From positions 758,655 through 822,654 of the forward strand of contig NMRA01000149.1 of assembly GCA_002633005.1 (NCBI GenBank): a stretch of 64,000 nt of DNA, read 5' to 3'. Position 1 is the stretch's first letter. The number at the start of each line of letters is the position of its first letter. This DNA is from Phoronis australis. Its lineage: Eukaryota > Phoronida > Phoronidae. The notes under the pieces are model-generated. The model did no database searches, was not told the origin of the DNA, and saw nothing but the letters and a program-made list of their open reading frames with translations. The position numbers and the translations under genes were made by a program. Positions 51,440 through 62,099 of this stretch are shown here, one piece after another.

Positions 51440-52623
51440 TTAATCTTCAGAAGTGTCCTGAAAAGTTCTCATGAGGCCAAATATGCTAAAAATGTCTGAC
51501 CAGTTGACCCTGACCTCCATCTTTACGTTCGTAAGTGAAATACACTCCATGTCATGTTCATGGTCACATGAAGAGCTGTATTTCTCCTGATCACCGTCAC
51601 TTAAAGCGAACTTTAAGCAATGGTCCGCACATCGCCTGGCTTCCACGATGTCAGACGCATGCTCAGTTTTGAGATACCTCTCTTCACTTTTCAGCTTTAG
51701 TATAATCCCTCTTGACACGGTGATTTATTTAGGAACAATATTAATAATAAGTTTGATGAGCGAGTCGAAAGCATCAGCTCCCTTTGCAGACAGATATTCT
51801 AGTCCTTGCAGGGACTTCTGCTGAGACGCTCCACAAGTCTCTAAAATCTTAAAATGAGTACTCTGACATGTAAAGCCAGTCTCTTGGCAGAACTGCTCGT
51901 GTTGTTTGATGATTCGTGCTGGAATCGCAATGCCTATAACACCAGGAAAAGTTACATGCTTGCCGCTATCCATCTTCAAAACTTTCGTGCCAAACGTTAC
52001 ATCTTGCAAGCAGATTTGTTGGCTAATAAAGTCTAGAAAATGATCAATTTTTAAATGATCTAATCTCGTTCCTGTAGTTTTCTTGATTAGTATTTCTTCC
52101 CCCAATCCAACCAGATTGTTATGGTATTGTTTCTCGCGTGATCAATTTGGTGAATGGTCAGTCCTGTAATAGCTTGCTGCAATTCTTTTTGGGTAAAATC
52201 GTGGGCAAACGAAGATAATATTTGTATTCTAGCCCTAGATGATGTCTCGATATAGGCCTCAATGAGGTTTTCCACACTGGCTGTACTTGCTTTGGGTTTA
52301 CTCTCACTGGCAAACGCACGTTTACTCAGCATCACATCCCAAAGCTTCATTTCTTGGCAAGGTGCTGTCATAATGGAACTCAGGACTGCCTGGAATGACT
52401 CTCTAACTTTTGCAACATAGTGGCTTTTCTGTCGAATACCAAGGTCTTCCCATTCTGTGTTTAGATCGATTGCAGGGGCTTGAAACCATGCTCCTAAAAG
52501 CCTGTATAAGACATTCCGTTGATCTTTCTGCATCATGGAACGATCGATCCACACACTAGCTGACTTGTCGTCACTGGATGAAGATGACTGACTAGTCGGT
52601 GAGATGAGGTCTAAGCGAGGTTG
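51440..52623 (-). pseudogene. Broken gene of an uncharacterised, repeat-associated invertebrate protein family
   Basis: Read leftwards: after an ATTTTAG acceptor at 52624, an open segment (QPRLDLISPTSQSSSSSDDK onwards, then MMQKDQRNVLYRLLGAWF) runs to 52087. A frameshift near 52100-52130 moves the reading to a second frame with DHFLDFISQQICLQDVTFG, KMDSGKHVTFPGVIG, IIKQHEQFCQETGF and CGASQQKSLQGLEYL. One stop (TAA, 51725-51727) follows. The same frame then continues with SEERYLKTEHASD, ADHCLKFALSD and DHEHDMEC. I recognise the pattern from uncharacterised proteins repeated in many cnidarian and mollusc genomes, but I know no function. The CADHC/HEHDMEC part could bind metal. One stop and one frameshift suggest a recently dead copy. 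Confidence 0.55.
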
Positions 52624-54467
52624 CTAAAATTAAAAATGAAAGTTTAATTTAAACCAAAAATCAACTCATTCTTTATATAAATAAATAAACCTTTGATAAG
52701 TGTTTGCAATCCACTCTTTAGTTACTGTGTTAATACTAAGTACTCGTGGACATACAATATTGTGTCAAAATTGTTTTCAGTCAACATCAAAACTCAGTAC
52801 CCAATCAAATTTAAATTGCCTCCTCCCTCAACCTACTTAGCTAACTTGTGATTTCATTAACTGTTCCACGCATCAGTGCTTGATTTAGCGACCTACAGTT
52901 TGCCAATGCAACTTCAAAATTAGTGATGACTTTCAAGCTTTAAATTAATGATATTTTTTCTTAAGTTCGCAATCATTCTGTTTAGTTCGTGAAATCAGTG
53001 CTATTGGCACCCTCAAGAGTCAGCACATATCCAACATGCACCTTCTGGTCAAGAAGGGCACTGATTCACAACAAACCTTATAATTGTAAGGTTAACATTC
53101 TTAGGAACATGAGGTCTTATGTCTAGTGAATACCGTACGACAAGTTTTGCAGTGCTAACAAAATCTCTAACATAGCCTCAGTTATGAAGGATGAAAGGTG
53201 TTGACACAAATAAGTACAAACCAATAAACATACAGTTCAAGTAATAATTAGTTTCACAATTTCATTCAGCAAGATTCTAAGTTCAACCACAACAAAAACA
53301 TGGCCACGTTACACTTATCTCGTTTGGGTTTTTTTGTTTTTTTTTACATTGGAAGTCCCCTAACTCAAAGCTACACAAGAGTCGTACTTCACTCAACTGC
53401 ATGTCTTGTTTGGTAATAACCGAGCTGTTTTGCAACCAAAAAGCTTAGTTAAGCTTAGTGACTCACTTTGCTTCAACTTGAAGCTCATATTCCAGTGTTA
53501 TGATTAATTTGTATTCAATACAATTATAGATCATTGAAAAAACACGCCTTCATGGGATGTTCATATTATCCAATGTCATTTAATTATACACTAGAGTGAC
53601 TTCCTTTTTTGTTATTAAGTTCATCAATTTTAGACTACATATACATTCTTAAACTTGAAGAGTAGTTTATGAATACAAGAAGACTTGTCACAGGTGATAA
53701 CTAGTTTATGAATTATCTGAATAATGCTCTAGAAATGATTTGCTCATAGGAGCAGTTTATGAACTTTTCTAAAAGTTCCTGAATCATCAGTGAGTTCATC
53801 AAAACTGGGAATTGTTCACGAAGTCTTGATATGATGGTTTCATGAACCTAGACAACAGTTCATGAACTGTCCACAAAATGTATGAACTGTTCTTGCATTT
53901 TCATGAACAGTAGCATAAGTTGATGAATCAGTCTAATGAATTTATTATGAACTTTCACAAACTTCATGAACTTTTATGTAGTGTTCATGAACAAAAGTAA
54001 ATGAGCTTGGATCCATGAACTATTCATGAAAATCGTTCATGAATGTTCATGAACATTTCAAAGTTCATGAACTACATTTCAACATTTGACTTGCAGTTTT
54101 TTATATGCGCTAACTGCGAAGCGATANCCGAAGCTAGTTTACAGTGAAACAGCACGTGTGAGATAATATGATATGTTGAGCTGTAAAGGTGGGTGACAAT
54201 CTGCCAAGCAGCAATGAAGGTATACACAAGTGTTGAATTAGAAAGTTAAGTAACAATATGCGGAAGCAAAACAGCAACAGCAGGACAGCGACATGGGAGA
54301 ATTAAGTGTAAAGGGAAGCAAGGGAAATTGATTTGAGGGAGGGAGGGAAAGAGAAATTGACTGAAAACTGAAAATTGGAGAGGATTATGGACAGTTTTTT
54401 ATTATTTCAAAATGATACACTAACATCCAGTAACTTATTGCCAACCTCTGAATTCCGAAATAGAATG
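52624..54467. other. Non-coding stretch with a dispersed repeat and the TTCATGAA tract
   Basis: 52880-53045 shares TGACTTTCAAGCTTTAAATT, a TTCTTAAGTTCGCAAT-type block and GTGAAATCAGTGC with 36860-36970. 53690-54080 is the TTCATGAA-rich tract. An undetermined base lies near 54127. Confidence 0.55.
53690..54085. repeat. Tract of recurring palindromic TTCATGAA
   Basis: GTTCATGAAC, TTCATGAAC and close variants (ATTCATGAA, TTTATGAAC) occur more than a dozen times over 400 bp with irregular spacing, densest at 54005-54075 (GTTCATGAATGTTCATGAAC). Because the word is its own complement, both strands carry it. Confidence 0.75.
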
Positions 54468-54797
54468 TCATTCTGGGCCATGCACAGAATAGTTTTCCTT
54501 AGAGACATTGTGTAAGCAGTCGTCAGCCTTCTTTAGGTACTTTTGCATTTGTGCTGCTTGTTCAACAGCCTTGGCAGCTGATTTATTATCGTTGACACTT
54601 TCATGCTTTTTGAAATCATCGCGTTTTGGTACGTCTGGAGATTCACCGCTCGCGAAAATATTAGATTTCCTAGCATCAGTGCATACCTTACATAAAAACA
54701 CATTTCTGTCCTTTTCATACACTAGCCACTTAAAGTCGTGGAACCATTGTGGTTTAATAGCTCGGGCAGTGGTTGCCTTCTGAGTGGTTCCCAGCAC
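54468..54797 (-). pseudogene. TTF/hAT-type zinc finger exon fragment
   Basis: 109-codon frame with KPQWFHDFKWLVYEKDRNVF, then LCKVCTDARKSNIFASGE and KRDDFKKHESV. The W-x2-DFKWL / C-x2-C / F-x(1,2)-H layout is that of the TTF-type zinc finger at the N-terminus of hAT-transposase-derived proteins. The frame ends soon after a Lys/Ala-rich helix, with no transposase core or dimerisation domain visible. It lies on the same strand as the 51440-52623 pseudogene, 1.8 kb upstream, and could be its N-terminal exon. Confidence 0.55.
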
Positions 54798-55017
54798 TAG
54801 CAGGTAGCTGACTTGAAGTTAATGGTTGCACTACCTCCACATCAGAAGAAAGTTGATGAGTGCTTGAGAGAGAGAGCTACAGCACCAGTAGACTGCTGAG
54901 TTGTTGGCGGCTGCATTCCATCTCTTTGGGTTTTGCTGAAAAATGTAAAAGTAGTGGGTTATTGATTATAAATTTACCTGATAAGTTGGAGGGGATGTCA
55001 GCAAACATGGGTTTTAT

Positions 55018-55360
55018 TATGACTTAAAAAGTTGGGGCTTAGGATGAGGTTCCCTCTATTCTCGAGTTACTGCGTGGGTACGCCAGCCATAACCATTTTA
55101 TGATGTTGACTTAAAAAATTGGGCATGGCTTCCCCCTGTCTCTGGGTTACTGCGGGTAACGCTGGCTATATGGGCATTTCATTGGTGTTGATCTAGAAAA
55201 ATTGGGCAAGGTGGGCATGGGTTCCCCCCTACCTGAGGGTAACGGCGAGGGTACGCCGGCCACATGGGCATAATTCATTGATATTGACTAAAAACATTGG
55301 GCAGGGATTCCACCCTATCCCCGGGTTACGGCGGGCTACGCCGGCCACGTGGGCATTTTG
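55018..55360. repeat. Tandem repeat of about 85 bp, 4 degenerate units
   Basis: Each unit runs from an AATTGGGC-like start through GGGTTACGGCGGGCTACGCC-like core to CACGTGGGCAT and TTGACT. The core GTACGCCGGCCACATGGGCA appears in all with changes. GC-rich compared with surroundings. Confidence 0.75.
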
Positions 55361-56157
55361 GTGACCAATACAATTAGGTCTAAAAACGTTAACACAACTT
55401 GTGTGTTCCAAAATAAAGCTAAACAGTGCAGAGCGGTGAACATAAAGCTCATTAAGTAAAAATATGACATTTTCTTTACCTTGTTTTCTTTCGGTCGAAC
55501 ATTTCGGTGCAGTAAAAGAGTGATTTCAGGGGGAGTGAGTCTGACGGATATGAAATGGAACATTCGCTTGCTATTTTTAGGATTCCGAATCGGAAGTAAG
55601 AATGTCGTTCGCGATGCGACTTGATTCGAGCTGACTGTGAGTTGACACGAGAGTATGTTTCCCGAAATTTGCTTTTATTGACAAGTTTCAAGAGGGTTCG
55701 CCAGGTTGGCGAATGTACTTAGCTCATCGCCTGTGCCGCTCAGAATTCGCCTATGGCGTGTTCGCGAGCCTAGGATGTAACAAAGACCTTTCTCTCCCGC
55801 TGTAACAAAAAGGTGGAAACAAATATTACTCTTAGCCTTTATTGGATGTTCTGATGTGTCACTTAAGAGAAGTAAGTGATAAACACCTAATTATAACAAT
55901 GACAGACAGTGACTGAGTAAAAGATGTCAGTAGTAGATATTTGACATTTGTATGTCATCTGCTCTGTATGTTAAAATCGAGTTGCAAATTGTAATGATAT
56001 AACATTTTCAAATAGCACACTCACATGTATTAAATTTCGAGTGTAATTGTAACTATGATTTTATTATAATATTGCCGTATTTAGAAATGAATAGGTGGTA
56101 CATTGTTTTCTTTTTTAGTCCTGGGACTTGCGTCACAGGTAACGCCAAGGCAACTCA

Positions 56158-56470
56158 TTGTTTTTGCTGAGGTGTTCTATTTTTACTTGGTTGCAATGGT
56201 ACAATCATTTTTTCTCCATTTGGTCCTGCAAAGATTCCATGTTCACTGAAATGCTGAAGAATCAACGTTAAAAGTTCTCGAGTTGGTCCGCCTTCACACA
56301 CTGCCCCTTCTGCTTCCCAATATCGTCCATGAAGTTAATGGACAGACGATTTTCGGGTACGAAGTGCCGTCTTGATAACGCTCTGGTAGCTCCATCAACG
56401 ATTCTGGACCTTGCCACATTTATGTGGTTGGGTGGCTCATCTGCCTTTATTTGCGAGTGAAGCTGCCTAA
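56158..56470 (-). pseudogene. Fragment of a G2E3/HECT-like protein of the transposon-associated type
   Basis: On the minus strand RIVDGATRALSRRHF and LSINFMDDIGKQ are followed, after a one-base frameshift near 56310, by EGAVCEGGPTRELLTLILQH and a GIFAGP segment. The INFMDD(I)G...EGAVxxGGPxRE pattern is the start of the HECT-like domain found in G2E3-like proteins that are abundant in fish and invertebrate repeats. Only about 95 residues survive; a TGA follows near 56158. The catalytic Cys region is absent. Confidence 0.6.
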
Positions 56471-57784
56471 GTAATTGTCATTTCACTGGAATTGAAATTG
56501 ATTAAATATTTTTAATTGTTCATATGACTTTTTCTTCAGTATGTCCAAAAGCTTTTCCGCCGCGATTTGACTACTTCGGTGTCCTGTGACGTGGGTGGTC
56601 CTTCGATGGCAGAGCCATCGGGTTTTCACAAAAAGACCGCAAGGTGCAAATGTCTCCAAGTGCCGTAAGCCCCATGTCTTTTAGTTGACTGTCGTTTAAA
56701 AGACTTTGGCATCAATCTGAAATAAATATATAGAGAGATATTCACTTGAAACGAGTTTTCTGTACTTCTAATTTAGTGCACTCAGGAATTAGGAAAAAAC
56801 TTGCATCATTGCCTACTTCGCCTGGATGATCAGCAAATTAGGTTAAATCCGCCTTCTGTCCAATGTTAACTTTTATAATTTAGACCATTTAACAAGAAAC
56901 GTCGAGTTTCATCTCAGGCAATAACGAATTCTTTCTAGCTATTGAAATCCAGCTAAGTACGTGAAACACATAATTACCACAGAAGACATGATCAGCTATG
57001 TCATAAAGCTGTTTTTATATCAAGCGGAATCTTCCTTGGGCTGTTTTTATGAACAGATTACATGACATAGTCTTTTTATAGCCACTGTCGCATATAAACC
57101 ACGGCACCACACCCTTTATTCACGACTGTTACTAGCACTGTTCTGTTCAAGGCAAACCATACATCGACACTATCGCTAAATTGGTTCCAGAAGCAATCGA
57201 TCTAACATGATGATCCATTAAGGAATTAGTATAGCCATTTCTTAAAAGTAATTCTTTCATGCGGTGGACTTCAACGTTAATAACATTCCAAGCCAACAGT
57301 ACTTGGTGCGCATTTGAGCGAATATTGTGGAAAATTATTAATCGTGAGCATTGTTGTGTGCTCAGCAGACTTAGTCTACATTAGGGCTGTTGCCAAAATT
57401 ATTCTTATTTCTCAAATATATTACTTATGAAAGCAGTTGCTCTGTATCGTTGGCAAATTGTTCCCGTTGATGCAATTTTATGGAAGAACTGCCAATCAAT
57501 TTCTGTCCCTAACAGTGGGTACATGGGTGAAGTTACTGATGTCAATTCCTGGAAACATCTTTCATGTTGAGTTGCAGTGTGATTGACACATCGTGGTTTG
57601 GTCTTCAATTCACAAACCAAACGCCTTTGTTTCACGCGTCTCTGTGAAGTGGCCAATTCTATCCAAACATGTGTCATCTGGGATGCTTTTTAGAGCTGGA
57701 TGCTGCACTGATCTTGGACGACCTAGAGTTGTGGCCTGCTCTACCCTTAACCACAGGTATCCTCAGCTTCTGATCGTCACCAAT
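56471..57784. other. No gene recognised
   Basis: Part may be the rest of the HECT-like repeat (upstream on the minus strand), but I cannot follow a frame beyond about 56600. Confidence 0.4.
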
Positions 57785-57918
57785 ACAGTGTCGGTTCGAG
57801 GTCAAGAACTTTACGGAAATTACCTATGAATTACGGATGGACGGTGTTGTCGACATCGTGACTTTACGCGCCGACAAACCGGCAATTTCCGTACCGTCCT
57901 TGACCTCGAACCGACAGT
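57785..57918. mobile_element. Small MITE with about 40-bp inverted repeats
   Basis: Left GTGTCGGTTCGAGGTCAAGA and continuing ACGGAAATTACC; right, inverted, CTGTCGGTTCGAGGTCAAGG and ACGGAAATTGCC. Total about 134 bp, so it can fold almost completely. Target duplication not clear. Confidence 0.7.
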
Positions 57919-58349
57919 TAGAAGTATGTTTGGGGTTTTTGGGAACATTTTTGTGCTTTGACAGCGAATTTCTTGGGAACTCGCTTGAGCAGGACACCGT
58001 AAATGGTATTATAAGAAAGAACAATTTCTCATGGTTTGTTGAACCCCTGTTTTGTGTAAATTTATTGAGTGTTTGATATGGACGGATGAATCGAAGCACC
58101 CGTGGAATTTCTAGACCCGAGTGTCATACCTTGTAGTATTATGTAGTGTATTGGGAACGCGATCAGAAGCTGAGGACGGCTGTGCCCTTAACAAGTAAAC
58201 ACTGACCTTTTATCGTCATTTGTCGAGGAGGTCCACAGGCTTGTGATTGTCAGTTGGAGGTGCCATGTACATGTGTCATGCCTGTTGCTCACAGATGTCA
58301 ATACAGTGCGCAAAAGTGGATCGCCACCACTTCTTCGATTGGATACACG

Positions 58350-58565
58350 TACCAGGCACATGTTTGAGTGGATACCAATCCTGTATTTATCCACATTCTG
58401 ACACATGTGGTCCACACTTATCAGACACATGCCGTCCACACTTTCCAGACACGCCCGGTTCACTCTTACCAGGCACATGAGGTCCACACGTACCAGAAAT
58501 ATGTTTGATTGGATACCAGTCTTGCCTTTATCTACATTCTTACACATGCGGTCCACACTAACCAT
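58350..58565. repeat. Tandem repeat cluster with a CACATG..GTCCACAC core
   Basis: A short unit of about 28 bp (CAGACACATGCCGTCCACAC and variants) is repeated about five times. A longer block, ATGTTTGAGTGGATACCAAT to ATCCACATTCTGACACATG, recurs at 58500-58555. It produces a 156-codon open frame on the minus strand with Cys/Met/Val-rich repeats. Confidence 0.7.
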
Positions 58566-58659
58566 TGTTTGGTTGTAATGTTTGAGGAGGAAAGGCTGGT
58601 CTATCATCTTTCCACGACCACCTTTTGACTTTTTGTAACTGGGCAATTCCATTGACATT

Positions 58660-60735
58660 CGTAACTACGTTTACTATTGTGGTGTAATTCTAGCGGATGG
58701 TGAACAGTTTCTTGGTTGTATCATAGGAGTAGCCGTGTGTCCCACGAAGAGATTTTTGCGGGTATTAAAGGACCATCTCTGACACGGTTTGAGTGTATGT
58801 TACCTCTACGTGCAATGTCCTGTCTTGACAGCTCATCAACGAAGCCCTGTGAAGTAAAAGTGCTATGGCTGTAGTTCTGAGACGAGGTCCAGAACTACTC
58901 TATCTACTACTCCACATTCTGAACGCTGGCCTTGCCACCCCGTTGTTGTCGTTTCTTTCCTTGGTTTGTTTTAAATTTTACCACGTAGTGAGGTGCCCAA
59001 ATTGTGAAGCAAACAAAAACCCAAAGTGCTTGGTCACAAATTTACAGGTTTGATATATTTGTTAACTGGGAGGTTCTCGTTCACGTCAACCATTATGAGT
59101 GTTTCCTGCAAGATTTTGAAAAAATGCACATTCCGATTTCTTGTGATTCGTCACTTATCGTCTGCTCAAATCGAAGCAATCTTAATGCACTTTATTTATT
59201 TTGGCTGTGCCCGAAATCTTAAGAACTGAAGTTCGGAATACCTTCGATAAAATTTTAGAAATTGGATAAAATGATAGTTAAACACAGTATTTAAAAAAAC
59301 AAACTTCAGGAATACTTATAAAAAACGTGTATTGAGGTTTTTTTTGTTATATCTGTGGGGTTTTTGTTCGCGCTCCTGTCAACGATATCCAACTTTCTCC
59401 TGTTTTTTACGCCATCCATGCGGTAACTGTGCGGAAACAGTGAGCAAATACCGTACATGAATGACCGTAGATTGATGACACGCAACCAGGTGTGGAAGGT
59501 CTTACTTTAACTTGCCAGCAGTTTTAACTTTGTACATCATGCAGTCGACACCGATTTACAGGCAGCTCGCCTATCGATCTTAAAGTTTTAGCTCATAGAT
59601 GTCTATGTTTTAGCTATTTTACTTGTGAGTGTGCGTGTATGTGCTTTGGAAACTTCGAAAGATGTGCCAAAGAACATTTGACGTCCTTCTTGTTTCTACT
59701 CCATATTAAATGAATCATCGTTTGTTGACGTAGTTCGCAACAAGAGCGGGGAAATTCCTGCTTGTACATAGATAAGTGTGTTGCCTCATCTAAGTGTAGC
59801 TGGGTGACAGCTTTGGGACGTCTGACCTGTTTTCATGAGCACTTGCACTCAATTATTACGAAACTCTCTTCTAACATTGTCTGTGTTTGTTTGTGAAATG
59901 CAGTTTGCCTATATGCATGAATAAAATGATTAAAAATTGATGACTTATTTTGTCGTTTAGCTCCAGTCATTTAACAGTTTGTGCAAGAAGTTCAGCTTAC
60001 CTTTTTCTATCTGGTTTTATTTTTTGTGTTTAATTTTTTCTTCCATGACATGGAACATAAACTTTTGGTTCGTTGGCATACATGTATAGCAACAGAGTGT
60101 CCATGATCGACACCCTTACGATTTGTTTTGTATATGTATATGTATATGTATCTGTTACACTAATTCCGTTCGGACGTGTACAGCCTGATGATAGACTAGT
60201 GCCGTACCAGAGACCACACGGCTTATGGTTGAATATAAAAATGACGTCGAGTAGCTTAGCAACAAACGCAGCCCTCTCAACAATTAAAAGCTACATACTG
60301 GTCCCCTCGTCACTATAATTCTTTTATGCTTTTAACAGCAACACATTTTTAATGTCACTTTCCGATTATCAACTCGCGGGACTTTACAAATAAAGAAGTC
60401 AATATAGTCAAGAACTGCTGCATTTTCAGTTTGTACATACCGGTCTGGGCGCTGGGAGCTGGAATAAAAGTAAGGTTGCTTTAATGCGCGGGCACGAACG
60501 ATCTTTCGCCAGGTAAAAACTACATCCCTTTGCTGAGATGCGCTGTAAGTGTCGTGACGCTATGAATTTATTGTGTGGATGCCTCTGTGCATACCTGAGA
60601 AAATCTTCAGAGTGTAAACGGCAATCGCGGGGTGTCGATTGTTTCCACTGGCTAGAGAATGGCACGCTTGCCAAGCAGCAAATTTTGTGCCAGAATAGCG
60701 TTGAGTGGACTAACCAAATTACATAATAGGTTCTA
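58660..60735. other. No gene recognised
   Basis: Only a short (TATATG)n run at about 60131-60150 stands out. Open frames here are short and have no recognisable motif. Confidence 0.45.
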
Positions 60736-60739
60736 GTCC

Positions 60740-61075
60740 TTCAGTAGGCGCGCATACGTCCGGCGTCCGCTGTACTTGTATGACCAAAACACCTGAAATT
60801 TTGTAGACTATGCTTCTATCATGGATAGAACGGCATAAGCGAGTACTTAGTGCCTCGTGGTGGCAATTTTGGTTTTTTAGGTTTCCCTCTGTATTTTCGG
60901 AGTTAATGAACGGATTTTCATAAAAAATTGTCAAATAGGTTCAGTTAGTGAGATGACGTCACTTTTCGGACGTATTTTGCGCCGCCCAGTAGCCATTTTT
61001 ACTGGTTTCAAGTCTGTTTTTGGAATTCCTTTACCAACCAAACCACTCTAAGGATGAGTATGAAGGTTAGCTTAT
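60740..61075 (+). mobile_element. Truncated copy of the CTAGTGGC-array element
   Basis: GGCGCGCATACGTCCGGCGT head-like start, then CTCGTGGTGGCAATTTTGGT and CGCCGCCCAGTAGCCATTTT boxes with the intervening TGAACGGATTTTCATAAA phrase and CAACCAAACCACTCTAAGG. Only about two monomers remain, more diverged than those at 14836 or 37112. Confidence 0.65.
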
Positions 61076-61384
61076 ATGATCTGACTATATGATTACTATA
61101 CTAAAGATAACTTCGGTTTTATCATTCACGGAGAGCATCGTACGAGCAATCCATTCTTCAATATCACCTATCTAAGCTCATGACATCTAGTTGATTGCAT
61201 GGTTTCAAAATTATATAACTACAGTGATATCGACATGATTAGTGTCATTCTTCATCAGATATGCTTTCTCTTGTTTATTTACGTCCGTCTATCGAGAGCA
61301 CGTCGGTTACGCTACAATAACAAAGAACACATTTTGCGAGTCTCGCGTGATCGTATATCGTTGCCGCGACCTCCACAGATAACT

Positions 61385-61510
61385 TCAAGTTGACAAAGCT
61401 TCGCTTTGACTGTTTCCCACTACACCGAAGTTTTGGCGAGTACCGAAGCTTCGCTTGTAAATCCCAGTATTTAAGCGAAGTTACCGTAAAAGCGAAGTTT
61501 CGCCTCTAAC
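61385..61510. repeat. Cluster of AAGCTTCGCTT-like inverted motifs
   Basis: ACAAAGCTTCGCTTTG, CCGAAGCTTCGCTTG, AAGCGAAGTT and AAGCGAAGTTTCGC occur within 125 bp. They can pair with one another to form several hairpins. Confidence 0.6.
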
Positions 61511-61827
61511 AGACTATAGACTAGAACCCGTTGCGACCTGGGATATAGGTAAGAACCACACCAAGATGGACAGGCTGCCAAGATTCCAAACCTGTTTTCC
61601 AGAATATCCAGTATGATTTTGTGATTACCTTGTCGAAGAGTAATAGTTGCCATTAAAGGAGAATGCCACCCGATTTAATTAGTCTTTTTTGCCGTCTTAA
61701 TCGGTCTATATCCACATCGCCTCGCATACGGTCGACCTTACCTTGCCAAGAGGTGTCGCGTTAACCTGTGAGGAAGGTGAGAAACGACGCTAGCGACGTC
61801 AGTGGTTCATATGCAGAGTGAATGCCG

Positions 61828-62095
61828 CTATGTTGCGGTGCATCGTTCCCGCTTGTCCGAACTAAGCAGCTGCGAGGAAAGCGGGGATATCGTTTATTTT
61901 TGCTATCTCGAGATTCCGAAATGCATAGGAAGTGGCTCATGGTAGTGAAGAATGAAATATACGCTGTAAATAGCAAGTATGAGGCCGTGAAACATCTCCG
62001 TGTCTGTGGCCGGCTGCAGACGTAGACAGTGCCTGACGAATGCCGGCTTACCAAATAACTCCATACGTTCCGTTGTCTGAGCTTCCATCACTGTA
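61828..62095 (+). pseudogene. Degenerate THAP-like zinc finger domain
   Basis: Read in two frames: MLRCIVPACPN, a stop, AAARKAGISFIF, then after a frameshift near 61915 EMHRKWLMVVKNE and VKHLRVCG, then another shift. The C-x4-C, the GISF strand, the (R/K)xW helix and the late VC match the layout of THAP (C2CH) domains, common in P-element-like transposases. The expected final C-x2-H is not intact. No transposase body is visible downstream. Confidence 0.4.
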
Positions 62096-62099
62096 TTCC

